A DNA stretch of 28,085 nucleotides from CAZZDK01 sp964652235 (GTDB lineage: Bacteria; Pseudomonadota; Alphaproteobacteria; UBA9219): positions 1 to 28,085 of the forward strand of contig CAZZDK010000025.1 of the NCBI GenBank assembly GCA_964652235.1. The letters run 5' to 3'. This document shows, piece after piece, positions 14,540-22,066 of the stretch. The translations under genes and the position numbers were made by a program. The notes under the pieces are model-generated. The model was not told the DNA's origin and did no database searches. It was given only the letters and a program-made list of their open reading frames with translations. Numbering within the stretch: position 1 is the first letter of the stretch; every line of letters starts with the position of its first letter.

Positions 14540-15292
14540 TTACTTTTTATCCGCGGGCTTGCGGGCGGCGGCGACGGCCTGTTTCAGCTGCTCGATCGAA
14601 AGCGCGCCCGGATAAAGCTTTCCGCCGATGATGAAGGAAGGCGTTCCCCTCACGCCGATGGAATCGGCCAGGGCCAGGTTGTCCGCCAGGCTTTCCTTGA
14701 CCTTGCTTGCCTGCGCGTCTTTCTTCAGCTTTTCGACGTTAAGGCCGACGCTTTCGGCGATCTTATAGATTTCTTCTTCGCTCAGGCGCTTTTTGGCTTC
14801 CATGAGAGCCGTGTGAAAGGGGATGTATTTGCCCTGCTCGACGCTGGCCAGCGCCATTTCGGCGGCTTTTTGCGATGCCGGGCCGAGGATGGCGAACTCT
14901 TTATAAACAAGGCGGACGTTCTTGTCTTCGTCCAGAAGTTTTTGAAGATGGCCTTGCGCCATCTTGCAATAGCCGCAGGAATAATCGAAGAACTGCACGA
15001 CGGTCACATCGCCCTTCGGATTTCCGCCGACGGGCGTCAGCGGATCGGACTCAAGCCTCTTGATGTTTTTGGCGATTTCCGCTGCGCCCTTTTGGGCGGT
15101 TTCCTTCTCGATCTTTCCCTGGACGATTTCGGCGGCTTTGATGATGATTTCCGGTTCTTTTTTGGTCAAAAGTTCGCGGACGACGGCTTCGACCTCGGCC
15201 TTCTGGGCGTCAGTCAGGGCGGATTCCGCCAGGGCCAGGCCGGGGGCGAGGCAGAGGGCGAGGGCCAGAAAGGCTGTTTTGAGAAAGGACAT
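14540..15292 (-). CDS. Periplasmic DsbA-family thiol:disulfide oxidoreductase (Com1/ScsC-like)
   Basis: A 250-aa exported thioredoxin-fold protein. The first 22 residues form a signal peptide (FLKTAFLALALCLAPGLALA, cleavage before ESALT). A charged helical segment at about 25-80 precedes the thioredoxin domain, as in Com1/ScsC-like proteins where it can mediate oligomerisation. The redox motif is C106-G-Y-C109 in FFDYSCGYCKMAQ, and the cis-proline loop is RGTPSFIIGG (T217-P218). It probably oxidises or isomerises disulfides of periplasmic proteins; direction and partners cannot be read from sequence. The ATG at 15292 follows TAGGAG. Downstream of the M48 peptidase by 81 bp. Confidence 0.92.
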   Translation of the reverse strand: MSFLKTAFLALALCLAPGLALAESALTDAQKAEVEAVVRELLTKKEPEIIIKAAEIVQGKIEKETAQKGAAEIAKNIKRLESDPLTPVGGNPKGDVTVVQFFDYSCGYCKMAQGHLQKLLDEDKNVRLVYKEFAILGPASQKAAEMALASVEQGKYIPFHTALMEAKKRLSEEEIYKIAESVGLNVEKLKKDAQASKVKESLADNLALADSIGVRGTPSFIIGGKLYPGALSIEQLKQAVAAARKPADKK

Positions 15293-15373
15293 ACAAGCTC
15301 CTACAAATCTTAATGGTTAACGGATCGGCGGCTTTTCTTCACGTCGCAACAAGACCAAGTTTCCTACGCCAAG

Positions 15374-16792
15374 TCAATCTTTCGGATCGTCTTTATTGAT
15401 AAGCTTGATGTCCTGGGCGCGAAGCCAGTAGGGCGAGCCTTTGGGCAATTTCTCAAGCGCCCGTTCGGCCAGACGGCGGGCCTGTTTTCCTTGGTCCTTG
15501 GCCAGGGCCTCTTCGGCGAGGGCGTAGGAAACAAGCCCTTGATATTGAACGTCCTTTGATGTCTCTGCCTTGCGGCTCCAGGCCGAGGCCAGAAAACGCC
15601 AGGTTTGCGGATCGCGCGGCTCGATCCGGTTGGCCTCTAAAAGGTTCTCGATTGCCAGGTCAAGTTTGCCCGGATCCCGGCCCTCCAACAGCGCGTGGGC
15701 GTAGGCGACGCGCAAAAGAGCCGAACCGGGCAGCAGGGAAACGCTTTTCGCATAGCTTTGCGTCGCCTCCGGAATGCGCCCGTTTTCAAAGAGCATCTGA
15801 GCCTTGAGCTCGTGGAAAAAGGGGTTATCGGGTTCTTCCTTAAGCAGGCCGTCCATCAGCGGCAAGGCCCGGTCCAGTTTATGGGTTCTGTAAAGGGCGA
15901 TAGCGCGGGCGTAGCGGGCGGGCAGGCGCGGGTCTTTGTCCGTATAACGCAAAAGAGCCGTCTCAGGCTGAAGAAAGCCCAAAAGCTTCGCCTTCATCCG
16001 CTCATGCATGACGGTAAAGGACGGATCGAGGCGAGAGTTGGCATAGGGCGAGGTTTCAAGATGGTGGGCGACGTTTTCCACCCGGTCCTGCGAAAGCGGG
16101 TGCGTGCGGACATACTGCGACTGCCTTTCGGCGGGCAGAAGGTCCTGTGAAGCCAAGCTTTTCATGAAGGAAAGCATCCCGTTCGCGCTTTGGCCCGTTT
16201 TATCGAGAAAAGAGAGAGCCGCCGAGTCGGCGGCGGATTCCTGGGCGCGGGAATAGCTCATCAAATTGCGCGCGGCGATTTCCTGCGCGCCCCCGATAGC
16301 CCCGACCGCCACGTCGCCGCGTCCAGCGGCCAGCCCGGCGGCCAGGCCGACCAGCGTGCCGATGATGGCCTGGGCCGAGGCGTTTTTCATCGCTTCGGCG
16401 CCGCGCACGAGGTGACCGCCCGCAATGTGGCCCGTTTCGTGCGCGATGACGCCGAGAAGTTCGTCCGGCGTTTCGGTTTTTTGGAGAAGGCCCGTGTAGA
16501 AAAAGATGTTCTGACCGCCCGCGACGAAGGCGTTCACGTCGGACGATTGAATGATGGCCAGGGCGATGGCGTTCGGATCAAGCCCCGCTGCGCGAAAGAT
16601 CGGTTCGCCGAGCGTGCGCAGATAATGCTCGATCTCCGCGTCGCGGATGAAGCGCATACTCTCTTGTGCAGGCGCAGGGGAGGGGAGGAGGAGTAAAAGA
16701 CAAAAGACGGTGGACAGAAGACGGAAAGCGAAAGGCCCGCTCGAGAAAAACGAACGAACGACGCCGCAGAATCTGGGCATACGGAAAAACAT
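15374..16792 (-). CDS. M48-family zinc metallopeptidase with TPR region (BepA-like)
   Basis: This 472-aa exported protein resembles BepA/YfgC, periplasmic proteases and chaperones that act in outer-membrane protein quality control. A signal peptide runs from about 24 to 42 (FRLLSTVFCLLLLLPSPAPA). The zinc motif is H118-E-T-G-H122 in LLGVIAHETGHIAGGH, with the third ligand probably E185 in ESAADSAAL. The linker between them carries a Gly/Ala-rich hydrophobic stretch (AIIGTLVGLAAGLAAG). The half after about residue 285 is helical TPR-like repeats (YARAIALYRTHKLDRALPLM, ELKAQMLFENGRIPEATQSY). The ATG at 16792 has AGGAGG eight bases upstream. It follows rne by 51 bp. Confidence 0.93.
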   Translation of the reverse strand: MFFRMPRFCGVVRSFFSSGPFAFRLLSTVFCLLLLLPSPAPAQESMRFIRDAEIEHYLRTLGEPIFRAAGLDPNAIALAIIQSSDVNAFVAGGQNIFFYTGLLQKTETPDELLGVIAHETGHIAGGHLVRGAEAMKNASAQAIIGTLVGLAAGLAAGRGDVAVGAIGGAQEIAARNLMSYSRAQESAADSAALSFLDKTGQSANGMLSFMKSLASQDLLPAERQSQYVRTHPLSQDRVENVAHHLETSPYANSRLDPSFTVMHERMKAKLLGFLQPETALLRYTDKDPRLPARYARAIALYRTHKLDRALPLMDGLLKEEPDNPFFHELKAQMLFENGRIPEATQSYAKSVSLLPGSALLRVAYAHALLEGRDPGKLDLAIENLLEANRIEPRDPQTWRFLASAWSRKAETSKDVQYQGLVSYALAEEALAKDQGKQARRLAERALEKLPKGSPYWLRAQDIKLINKDDPKD

Positions 16793-16843
16793 GGGAGGCC
16801 CCTCCTTTCCCCGATCCCCGAATCCAGCCCTTCCGGTTTCCCC

Positions 16844-19315
16844 TTACTGCCCCGTCAATTTTCGCCACCAACCGGCCTTGGGGGCTTCGGTGGGCGGGTT
16901 GACGACTTCGTAAGAGCGGGTTTTCTGGGCCGCTTTTTCCTCTTCCAGGGATTTAGGCGTCGTATCAAGATCGTGGACGCTTATCGGAACGGAAATGGGT
17001 GCGGGAGCCTGTTCGCGGCGAGGCGCGTAGGGCGCTTCCTGTTCGGGCGCCGTTTCGCTCCAACCCGGATGGTCCCGCCCTTCCCTGCCCGGACGATGGT
17101 CCGGTCCCCGGCGCCTTCCGCCTCTGCGGCCCCGGCGGCGGCCGCCCCGGCGCTGGTTGTCTTGGTCGCCGTTATTCTGGGCGGCGCGGTCCTCGTTTTC
17201 CGGAAAATCGCCGTTCTCTATCGGCTCCTCGCCAGTTTCGTGGGCGGCTTGCGCCTCGTCCCTCGGTTCCCCCTGATAGGGGCGGCGGCGCTGGCTGCGG
17301 TCGTTCCGGCGGAAGCGGCGGCCCCGGCCTCGGCGGAAGCTTTCATTTGTCCCTTCGGTTTCGGGGGAGGGATCTTCCTCTCCCTCAGCAGGAGAAAAGG
17401 CGGGCATTTCGCGCTCGGCTTCGGCGAAAACTTCGTCCGTGTTGACAGCGGGCGCAGAGGCGTTCGGCTTTCCGCCGACGCGGCCCTTGGATTTTTCAAG
17501 CTGATAGAAGGGCGGCGGCAGAAGGTCGTCGTGGACCATGACCACGCGCAAGCCGTAGCGCGATTCGAGGGAGGTCAGCGCCTCGCGCTTGTGGTTGAGG
17601 ATATAAAGCGCGACCCGGGCGGGCAGGGAAACTTTAATCTCGCCCGCGCGGCCCTTGAGGGCTTCTTCCTCGACCGCGCGCAGGACCGACAGAGCCGCCG
17701 AATCCGCCGAGCGCACATAGCCCAGGCCCGAACAATGCGGGCATTTCTCAAAATTGATTTCCAGAAGGCTGGGACGCAAACGTTGGCGCGAAAGCTCCAT
17801 CAGGCCGAAGGGCGAGATGCGTCCGATCTGAAGGCGGGCGCGGTCGTTCTTCATCGCCTCCTTCATGCGCCGCTCGACGGCGGCGTTGTTGCGTCCGTCC
17901 TCCATATCGATGAAGTCGATGACGATGAGGCCCGCCAGATCGCGCAGACGCAGTTGCCGCGCGATTTCGTCCGCCGCTTCGAGGTTGGTCTTAAGCGCCG
18001 TTTCCTCGATGTGCCTTTCGCGCGTGGCGCGGCCGGAGTTCACGTCGATAGAGACGAGCGCTTCCGTCGGGTTGATGACGAGATAGCCGCCTGAACGCAG
18101 CTGCACGATGGGGACGTGCAGCGAGTCGATCTGGTTTTCGACCTGATAGCGCACGAAAAGCGGAATCGGATCGTTATAGAGCTTAATCTTGTCCGCCTGG
18201 TCCGGCATGATCGCGCGCATGAAATCGCTGGCGCGGTTGAAGCCTTCTTCGCCCGCGACGAGAATCTCCTGGATGTCCTGCGTGTAAAGGTCGCGCACCG
18301 ACCGTTTGATCAGGTTGGCTTCCTCGTAAATCAGGGACGGCGCCGACGATTGGAGGGTTTGTTCCCGGATGTTGTCCCATAGGCGCAAAAGGTATTCGAG
18401 ATCGCGCTGGATGTCCGGCGGCGCCTGCTCCATGCCCGCCGTCCGCAGGATGACGGCCATGCCTTCCGGAATCTCAAGCTGGTCGAGAATCTCCTTCATT
18501 CGGCGGCGGTCCTGGTGGTTCGTGATCTTGCGCGAGACGCCGCCGCCGTGATCGGTGTTCGGCATCAGAACGCAGTAACGGCCCGCCAGCGAAAGGAACG
18601 ACGTCAGCGCCGCGCCCTTGTTGCCGCGCTCTTCCTTGACGACCTGGACCAGCATGACTTGGCCGCGCTTGAGGACTTCCTGAATCTTATAGCGCGGGCG
18701 ATGGTGGCGCACGATGCGTTCCGTGACCTCTCCGCCGACGCTTTCGGGCGGCGCTTCGGGCATGGCCACTTCGGTCAGATGGCCTATGTCGCCGACGGCG
18801 GCGTTGCCGAAATCGGTGATGAGGCCGACATCCACGTCGTGATCCGCCGCGACCGACGGGAAGGGGTGCGGCGGATCAGCCTGGGGAGGCTGCGGCGCGG
18901 CTTCCTCTTCGGGGATCGGCGCGGAAAGTTCCGGCTCTTCCCGTTCTTCGGGCAGGGCCTCTAATTCTTCGGGAGAGTCCGCCTCTTCCGGCTCTTCGTT
19001 CGGTTGTTCCCCGAAGGTCTCGACTTCCTCGTCTTCTTCCGCCGGGCGGTCGGCCACGGGAATGCGGAAATAATCGGGGTGTATTTCGCTGAAGGGCAGA
19101 AAGCCATGGCGGTTGCCGCCGTACTCGACGAACGCCGCCTGAAGCGACGGTTCGATCCGCATGACTTTCGCCAGATAGATATTGCCCCGCAGGATGGGCT
19201 TGCTCGCCAGGCCGAAATCCAGGTCTTCCAGGCGGTTATAGTCGCGGTGGCTTTCAACGATGGCTACGCGCGTCTCTTCGGGATGCGTGGCATCCACCAA
19301 CATTCTCTTCGTCAT
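16844..19315 (-). CDS. rne: Ribonuclease E/G
   Basis: Endoribonuclease for mRNA decay and rRNA/tRNA processing, and scaffold of the degradosome. From the ATG at 19315 (GGGAG upstream) it has 823 residues and begins MTKRMLVDATHPEETRVAI, the usual alphaproteobacterial start; in-frame sequence to 19393 is rejected. The S1 domain (GNIYLAKVMRIEPSLQAAFVEYGG...) is split by an acidic, Pro-rich insert at about 90-190. The catalytic DNase-I-like part has VSIDVNSGRATRERHIE and GLIVIDFIDMEDGRNN. The zinc link is CPHC (C524, C527). The C-terminal region is disordered and arginine-rich (RRGRGRRFRRNDRSQRRR; RRGGRRRGRRGGRRR), suited to RNA and partner binding, and ends in GWWRKLTGQ. A long leader with a clear promoter lies upstream. 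Confidence 0.97.
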   Translation of the reverse strand: MTKRMLVDATHPEETRVAIVESHRDYNRLEDLDFGLASKPILRGNIYLAKVMRIEPSLQAAFVEYGGNRHGFLPFSEIHPDYFRIPVADRPAEEDEEVETFGEQPNEEPEEADSPEELEALPEEREEPELSAPIPEEEAAPQPPQADPPHPFPSVAADHDVDVGLITDFGNAAVGDIGHLTEVAMPEAPPESVGGEVTERIVRHHRPRYKIQEVLKRGQVMLVQVVKEERGNKGAALTSFLSLAGRYCVLMPNTDHGGGVSRKITNHQDRRRMKEILDQLEIPEGMAVILRTAGMEQAPPDIQRDLEYLLRLWDNIREQTLQSSAPSLIYEEANLIKRSVRDLYTQDIQEILVAGEEGFNRASDFMRAIMPDQADKIKLYNDPIPLFVRYQVENQIDSLHVPIVQLRSGGYLVINPTEALVSIDVNSGRATRERHIEETALKTNLEAADEIARQLRLRDLAGLIVIDFIDMEDGRNNAAVERRMKEAMKNDRARLQIGRISPFGLMELSRQRLRPSLLEINFEKCPHCSGLGYVRSADSAALSVLRAVEEEALKGRAGEIKVSLPARVALYILNHKREALTSLESRYGLRVVMVHDDLLPPPFYQLEKSKGRVGGKPNASAPAVNTDEVFAEAEREMPAFSPAEGEEDPSPETEGTNESFRRGRGRRFRRNDRSQRRRPYQGEPRDEAQAAHETGEEPIENGDFPENEDRAAQNNGDQDNQRRGGRRRGRRGGRRRGPDHRPGREGRDHPGWSETAPEQEAPYAPRREQAPAPISVPISVHDLDTTPKSLEEEKAAQKTRSYEVVNPPTEAPKAGWWRKLTGQ

Positions 19316-19550
19316 TTTGTCTCTCCCGCCGATCTGTCGCGACGGGTGAGATACAAAGACCCTGCGCGCCAAGACCGGCAAATTCGGTTTCAATAAGTGG
19401 CCGGAAATCCGACCGGTTCTTTGCGCTGCCTTGGGTCGGCGCGCGGTCGCGGTTGAGGGGGGAGGAAAGCCCTGAAGGAGTTAGTGGGTTGAATCTTAAA
19501 GGCTTTTAAGCGAGCCTCGGGCGCAGGCATTTCCGGTGGCCTCGACCACA
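19316..19550 (-). other. Long 5' leader of rne
   Basis: About 235 nt separate the inferred transcription start from the rne ATG, with no gene on either strand that I can support. The stretch has several short GC-rich inverted segments, for example around AACCGGTCGGATTTCCGGCC. In E. coli the rne leader is structured and mediates feedback cleavage by RNase E. A similar role here is an inference from length and position only. Confidence 0.5.
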
Positions 19551-19556
19551 GGACGG

Positions 19557-19586
19557 ATCATAACCGCAAATGGTCGGCAAGTGCAA
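19557..19586 (-). promoter_or_regulatory. Sigma70-type promoter of rne
   Basis: The minus strand has TTGCAC (19586-19581), an 18-bp spacer and TATGAT (19562-19557). Both hexamers are close to consensus. The inferred start, near 19550, gives rne a leader of about 235 nt. No strong terminator follows rne, so this promoter may also serve the genes down to 8160. Confidence 0.65.
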
Positions 19587-19616
19587 ACGCTTATTGGGGA
19601 TAAAATCCTTTTATGC

Positions 19617-21023
19617 TTACCTATTGGTTTTAATAGATTTTATCTTTTCCAACAGCGACCTTGCCATCTCCGGCAGCGTATCGTCCCGCGCGCCCATGAC
19701 GACAATGCGGTCTTTGGGCCGGGCCTCGGCCAGGATCGCCTGGGCGCAGGCGGCGCGGTCCGGGATATAGCGGGCCTTGGGGCCGATGGCGGCGGCCAGC
19801 GCATCGCTGCCCACGCTTTTATCCGTTGTGCCGCCCAGATAGAGCGGATCGGGCAGAAAGAGGCGGTCTTCGGGGCCAAGACGCCGCGCGAAGCTTTCCG
19901 CCAGCGCGTCCTTCATAAGTTTAAGAGGTCCGTAGCCGTGCGGCTGGAACAGGATGAGCAGACGACCCGGAAATTCCCTTAAGCACGAGAGGGTCGCCGC
20001 GATCTTGTCCGGGTTGTGAGCGAAATCGTCGATCACGGTGATGTCGCCCGCGCTGCCGATCACGTCCATGCGCCGCGCGATGCCCTGAAAGCTTTCAAGC
20101 GCCCGGGCCGCTTCTTTGAAAGGAACGCCAGCCGCCAGCGCCGCGCCTAAAGCCGCCAGCGTATTTGAGACGTTATGGGCGCCGGGCAGGGGCAGGCGGA
20201 CTTTGAGCGTCTCTTGCGTCGGGGCGTAGCGCACGTCGAAATCCACGCCATCAGGGCGAAAGGAAAGGTTCGAGGCGAGAAGCGTGGCGTTCGGGTCGGA
20301 AAGGCTGAAGGTCAAAGCGTTTTTTGCGCCAAGGGCTAAACGTTTCGCTTCCTCGTTATCCAGATTGACGACGATGTGTCCGGATTTGCCGATGAAGGCC
20401 GCGAACAGGCCGCGCAGTTCATCGAGCGATTTATGATCGAGCGAGACGTTGTTCAAAACGGCAATCGCAGGATCGAACAAGGCGATAGAGCCGTCGCTTT
20501 CGTCCACTTCGGCGACGAACAGGCTTGGATCGCCCACGGCGGCGCTGGCAAACGGCAGATCGGGCCGTACGAGGTTCTTCATCGCCGCGCCGTTCACGAT
20601 GGTGGGATTTCTCCCGCACGCTTTCAAAATCCAGCCGATCATGCCGGTCACGGTCGATTTGCCGCTCGTGCCGCCGACGGCAATCCTTGTTTCAGCGGCG
20701 TTGAAAATCTCGGCTAAAAGCTCTGCCCGCTTGCGGATGGGAATTTTCTTTTCAAGCGCCGCGCGAACATCCGGCACCGTCTCTTCGACGGCGGAGGAGA
20801 CGATCACCTGCGCAAGGTCGTCCGCAATGCCGCTGCCGTCCTGCGGGAAGAGACGGATTCCTTGCGCCTCGATCAGCGCGAAACGCTCTGGCGTGCGGCC
20901 CTGATCGCGGCCCCGGTCCGAGCCGCGCACGTCCACGCCCCGCGCCTTCATCATCAGCGCCAAGGGCAACATTCCGCTGCCGCCCACGGCGCAGAAGAAG
21001 AGGGGAGAGGAATGTTTTGTCAT
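19617..21023 (-). CDS. Mur ligase family protein (MurC/Mpl-like)
   Basis: This 468-aa protein has the three-domain Mur ligase layout: an N-terminal UDP-binding-type Rossmann domain (FFCAVGGSGMLPLA), a central ATPase domain with P-loop GTSGKST at 118-124, AEVDESDGSI and LNNVSLDHKS, and a C-terminal domain starting near VIDDFAHNPDKI with ILFQPHGYGPLKLM. The QPHxY block and FAHNP point to the MurC/Mpl group, which joins an amino acid or peptide to a UDP-MurNAc-type substrate. The P-loop has Ser where MurC and Mpl have His (GTHGKT), and it is not in a cell-wall gene cluster, so it is probably not the essential MurC. Its ATG overlaps the stop of the ribokinase-like gene as ATGA. Exact substrate unknown. 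Confidence 0.8.
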   Translation of the reverse strand: MTKHSSPLFFCAVGGSGMLPLALMMKARGVDVRGSDRGRDQGRTPERFALIEAQGIRLFPQDGSGIADDLAQVIVSSAVEETVPDVRAALEKKIPIRKRAELLAEIFNAAETRIAVGGTSGKSTVTGMIGWILKACGRNPTIVNGAAMKNLVRPDLPFASAAVGDPSLFVAEVDESDGSIALFDPAIAVLNNVSLDHKSLDELRGLFAAFIGKSGHIVVNLDNEEAKRLALGAKNALTFSLSDPNATLLASNLSFRPDGVDFDVRYAPTQETLKVRLPLPGAHNVSNTLAALGAALAAGVPFKEAARALESFQGIARRMDVIGSAGDITVIDDFAHNPDKIAATLSCLREFPGRLLILFQPHGYGPLKLMKDALAESFARRLGPEDRLFLPDPLYLGGTTDKSVGSDALAAAIGPKARYIPDRAACAQAILAEARPKDRIVVMGARDDTLPEMARSLLEKIKSIKTNR

Positions 21024-21871
21024 ACTGCGTCAATCTCTTCTCGCATTGGCATGGAAGAACCAGCGCCCGGTCTTTGGACGGCGATGGAGGCTGCTTTATT
21101 GGCGAAAGCGAGCGCTTCGCGCAGTTCTTTCCCTTCGCTTAAGGCGGCGGCAAAGGCGCCGGTAAAACAATCGCCTGCGCCGGTCGTATCGACGACATTG
21201 ACCCGATAGCCCTCAAGAACCGTTTCTTTCCCATCCGCCAAGGCGCAGACGCCTCGGCTGCCGAGCGTTTTCACGAGAACGTGCTTAGCTGGATTGAGGT
21301 TCTTTTCATAGAACGCCTGTTCATGCTCGTTGACGATGACGATATCGGCAAGGTCGAAGAGCTCCTGCGGCATGGGAACGGCGGGCGCGGGATTGTACAC
21401 GATGCGCACGCCGGATTCTTTCGCTCTCCGAAAGGCGGCGAGTATGGCCGGGGCAGGGATTTCGTTCTGGCAGACGAGGATATCGCCCTTGGAGAAAGGG
21501 AGAGCAGCGCTGTCCTTTTCCTGAACGGTCCCGTTGGCCGAGGGAATGACGATGATGCTGTTCTCGCCCTTCTGATCGACGGAGATCAGCGCCGTTCCGG
21601 TCGGCCCATCCGTTGAGGTCACGCCGGAAAGGTCGATGTGTTCTTGGCCGAGAAAGTCGAGAAGAAAAGAGGCAAACCCGTCATGGCCCACACGTCCGGC
21701 CATGCAGACCTTTGCGCCCAGACGGGCCGCAGCGATGGCCTGATTGGAGCCTTTGCCGCCCGGATAATAAGCGAATGAAAGGCCGGGGACGGTTTCGCCG
21801 GGCCTGGGATGCCTTTCGACGGTCGCGACGCAATCCACGTTGAGGCTGCCGAAGACGATGACTTTGCTCAT
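21020..21871 (-). CDS. PfkB-family carbohydrate kinase, ribokinase-like
   Basis: A 283-aa sugar kinase of the ribokinase group. Visible are the substrate-binding PGGKGSNQAIAAARLG, NPAPAVPMP, the VNEHEQAF block, and the ATP/anion-hole motif DTTGAGDCFTGAF with the catalytic Asp. Ribokinases are usually slightly longer (about 300 aa). The ATG at 21871 has AGGA upstream. Ribose is the default guess, but no ribose transporter or rbs operon is nearby. The gene is instead coupled by a 4-bp ATGA overlap to a Mur ligase-like gene, so a sugar from cell-wall or nucleotide salvage is also possible. Confidence 0.85.
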   Translation of the reverse strand: MSKVIVFGSLNVDCVATVERHPRPGETVPGLSFAYYPGGKGSNQAIAAARLGAKVCMAGRVGHDGFASFLLDFLGQEHIDLSGVTSTDGPTGTALISVDQKGENSIIVIPSANGTVQEKDSAALPFSKGDILVCQNEIPAPAILAAFRRAKESGVRIVYNPAPAVPMPQELFDLADIVIVNEHEQAFYEKNLNPAKHVLVKTLGSRGVCALADGKETVLEGYRVNVVDTTGAGDCFTGAFAAALSEGKELREALAFANKAASIAVQRPGAGSSMPMREEIDAV

Positions 21872-22007
21872 GAATAAGTTCCTATCCCTTCATGATCTCT
21901 TCTTGCGACCCTACCAACGTTCAAAAACCCGATCAAGGAACTCAAAATCGACGCTTTTTCCGCATTTTCCGCCTTGATGAATCGGCTCTAAGCGTGTTTG
22001 ATGGAGC

Positions 22008-22025
22008 CGGGCCGGTTCCGGCCCG
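22008..22025 (+). repeat. Perfect GC hairpin in the leader of the AAA ATPase gene
   Basis: CGGGCCGG-TT-CCGGCCCG is a perfect 8-bp inverted repeat with a 2-base centre, ending 41 bases before the ATPase ATG and followed by TTCTTTGCCGTTTTT. It could act as a terminator/attenuator-like element or a protein site. Its role is not known. Confidence 0.55.
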
Positions 22026-22066
22026 TTCTTTGCCGTTTTTCCCTCCTTTCGTTTCCCGGCTTTTCC

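Noticed and set aside
16973..18094. 373-codon plus-strand frame opposite rne
   Set aside because: Antisense of the RNase E coding region; the apparent hydrophobic stretches come from the arginine-rich tail read backwards.
19316..19393. 26-residue N-terminal extension of RNase E
   Set aside because: The conserved family start MTKRMLVDATHPEETR and its ribosome binding site are at 19315.
19594..19612. GGATAAAATCC-type inverted repeat after the Mur ligase-like gene as a terminator
   Set aside because: The stem is only four base pairs and AT-rich, too weak for an intrinsic terminator.
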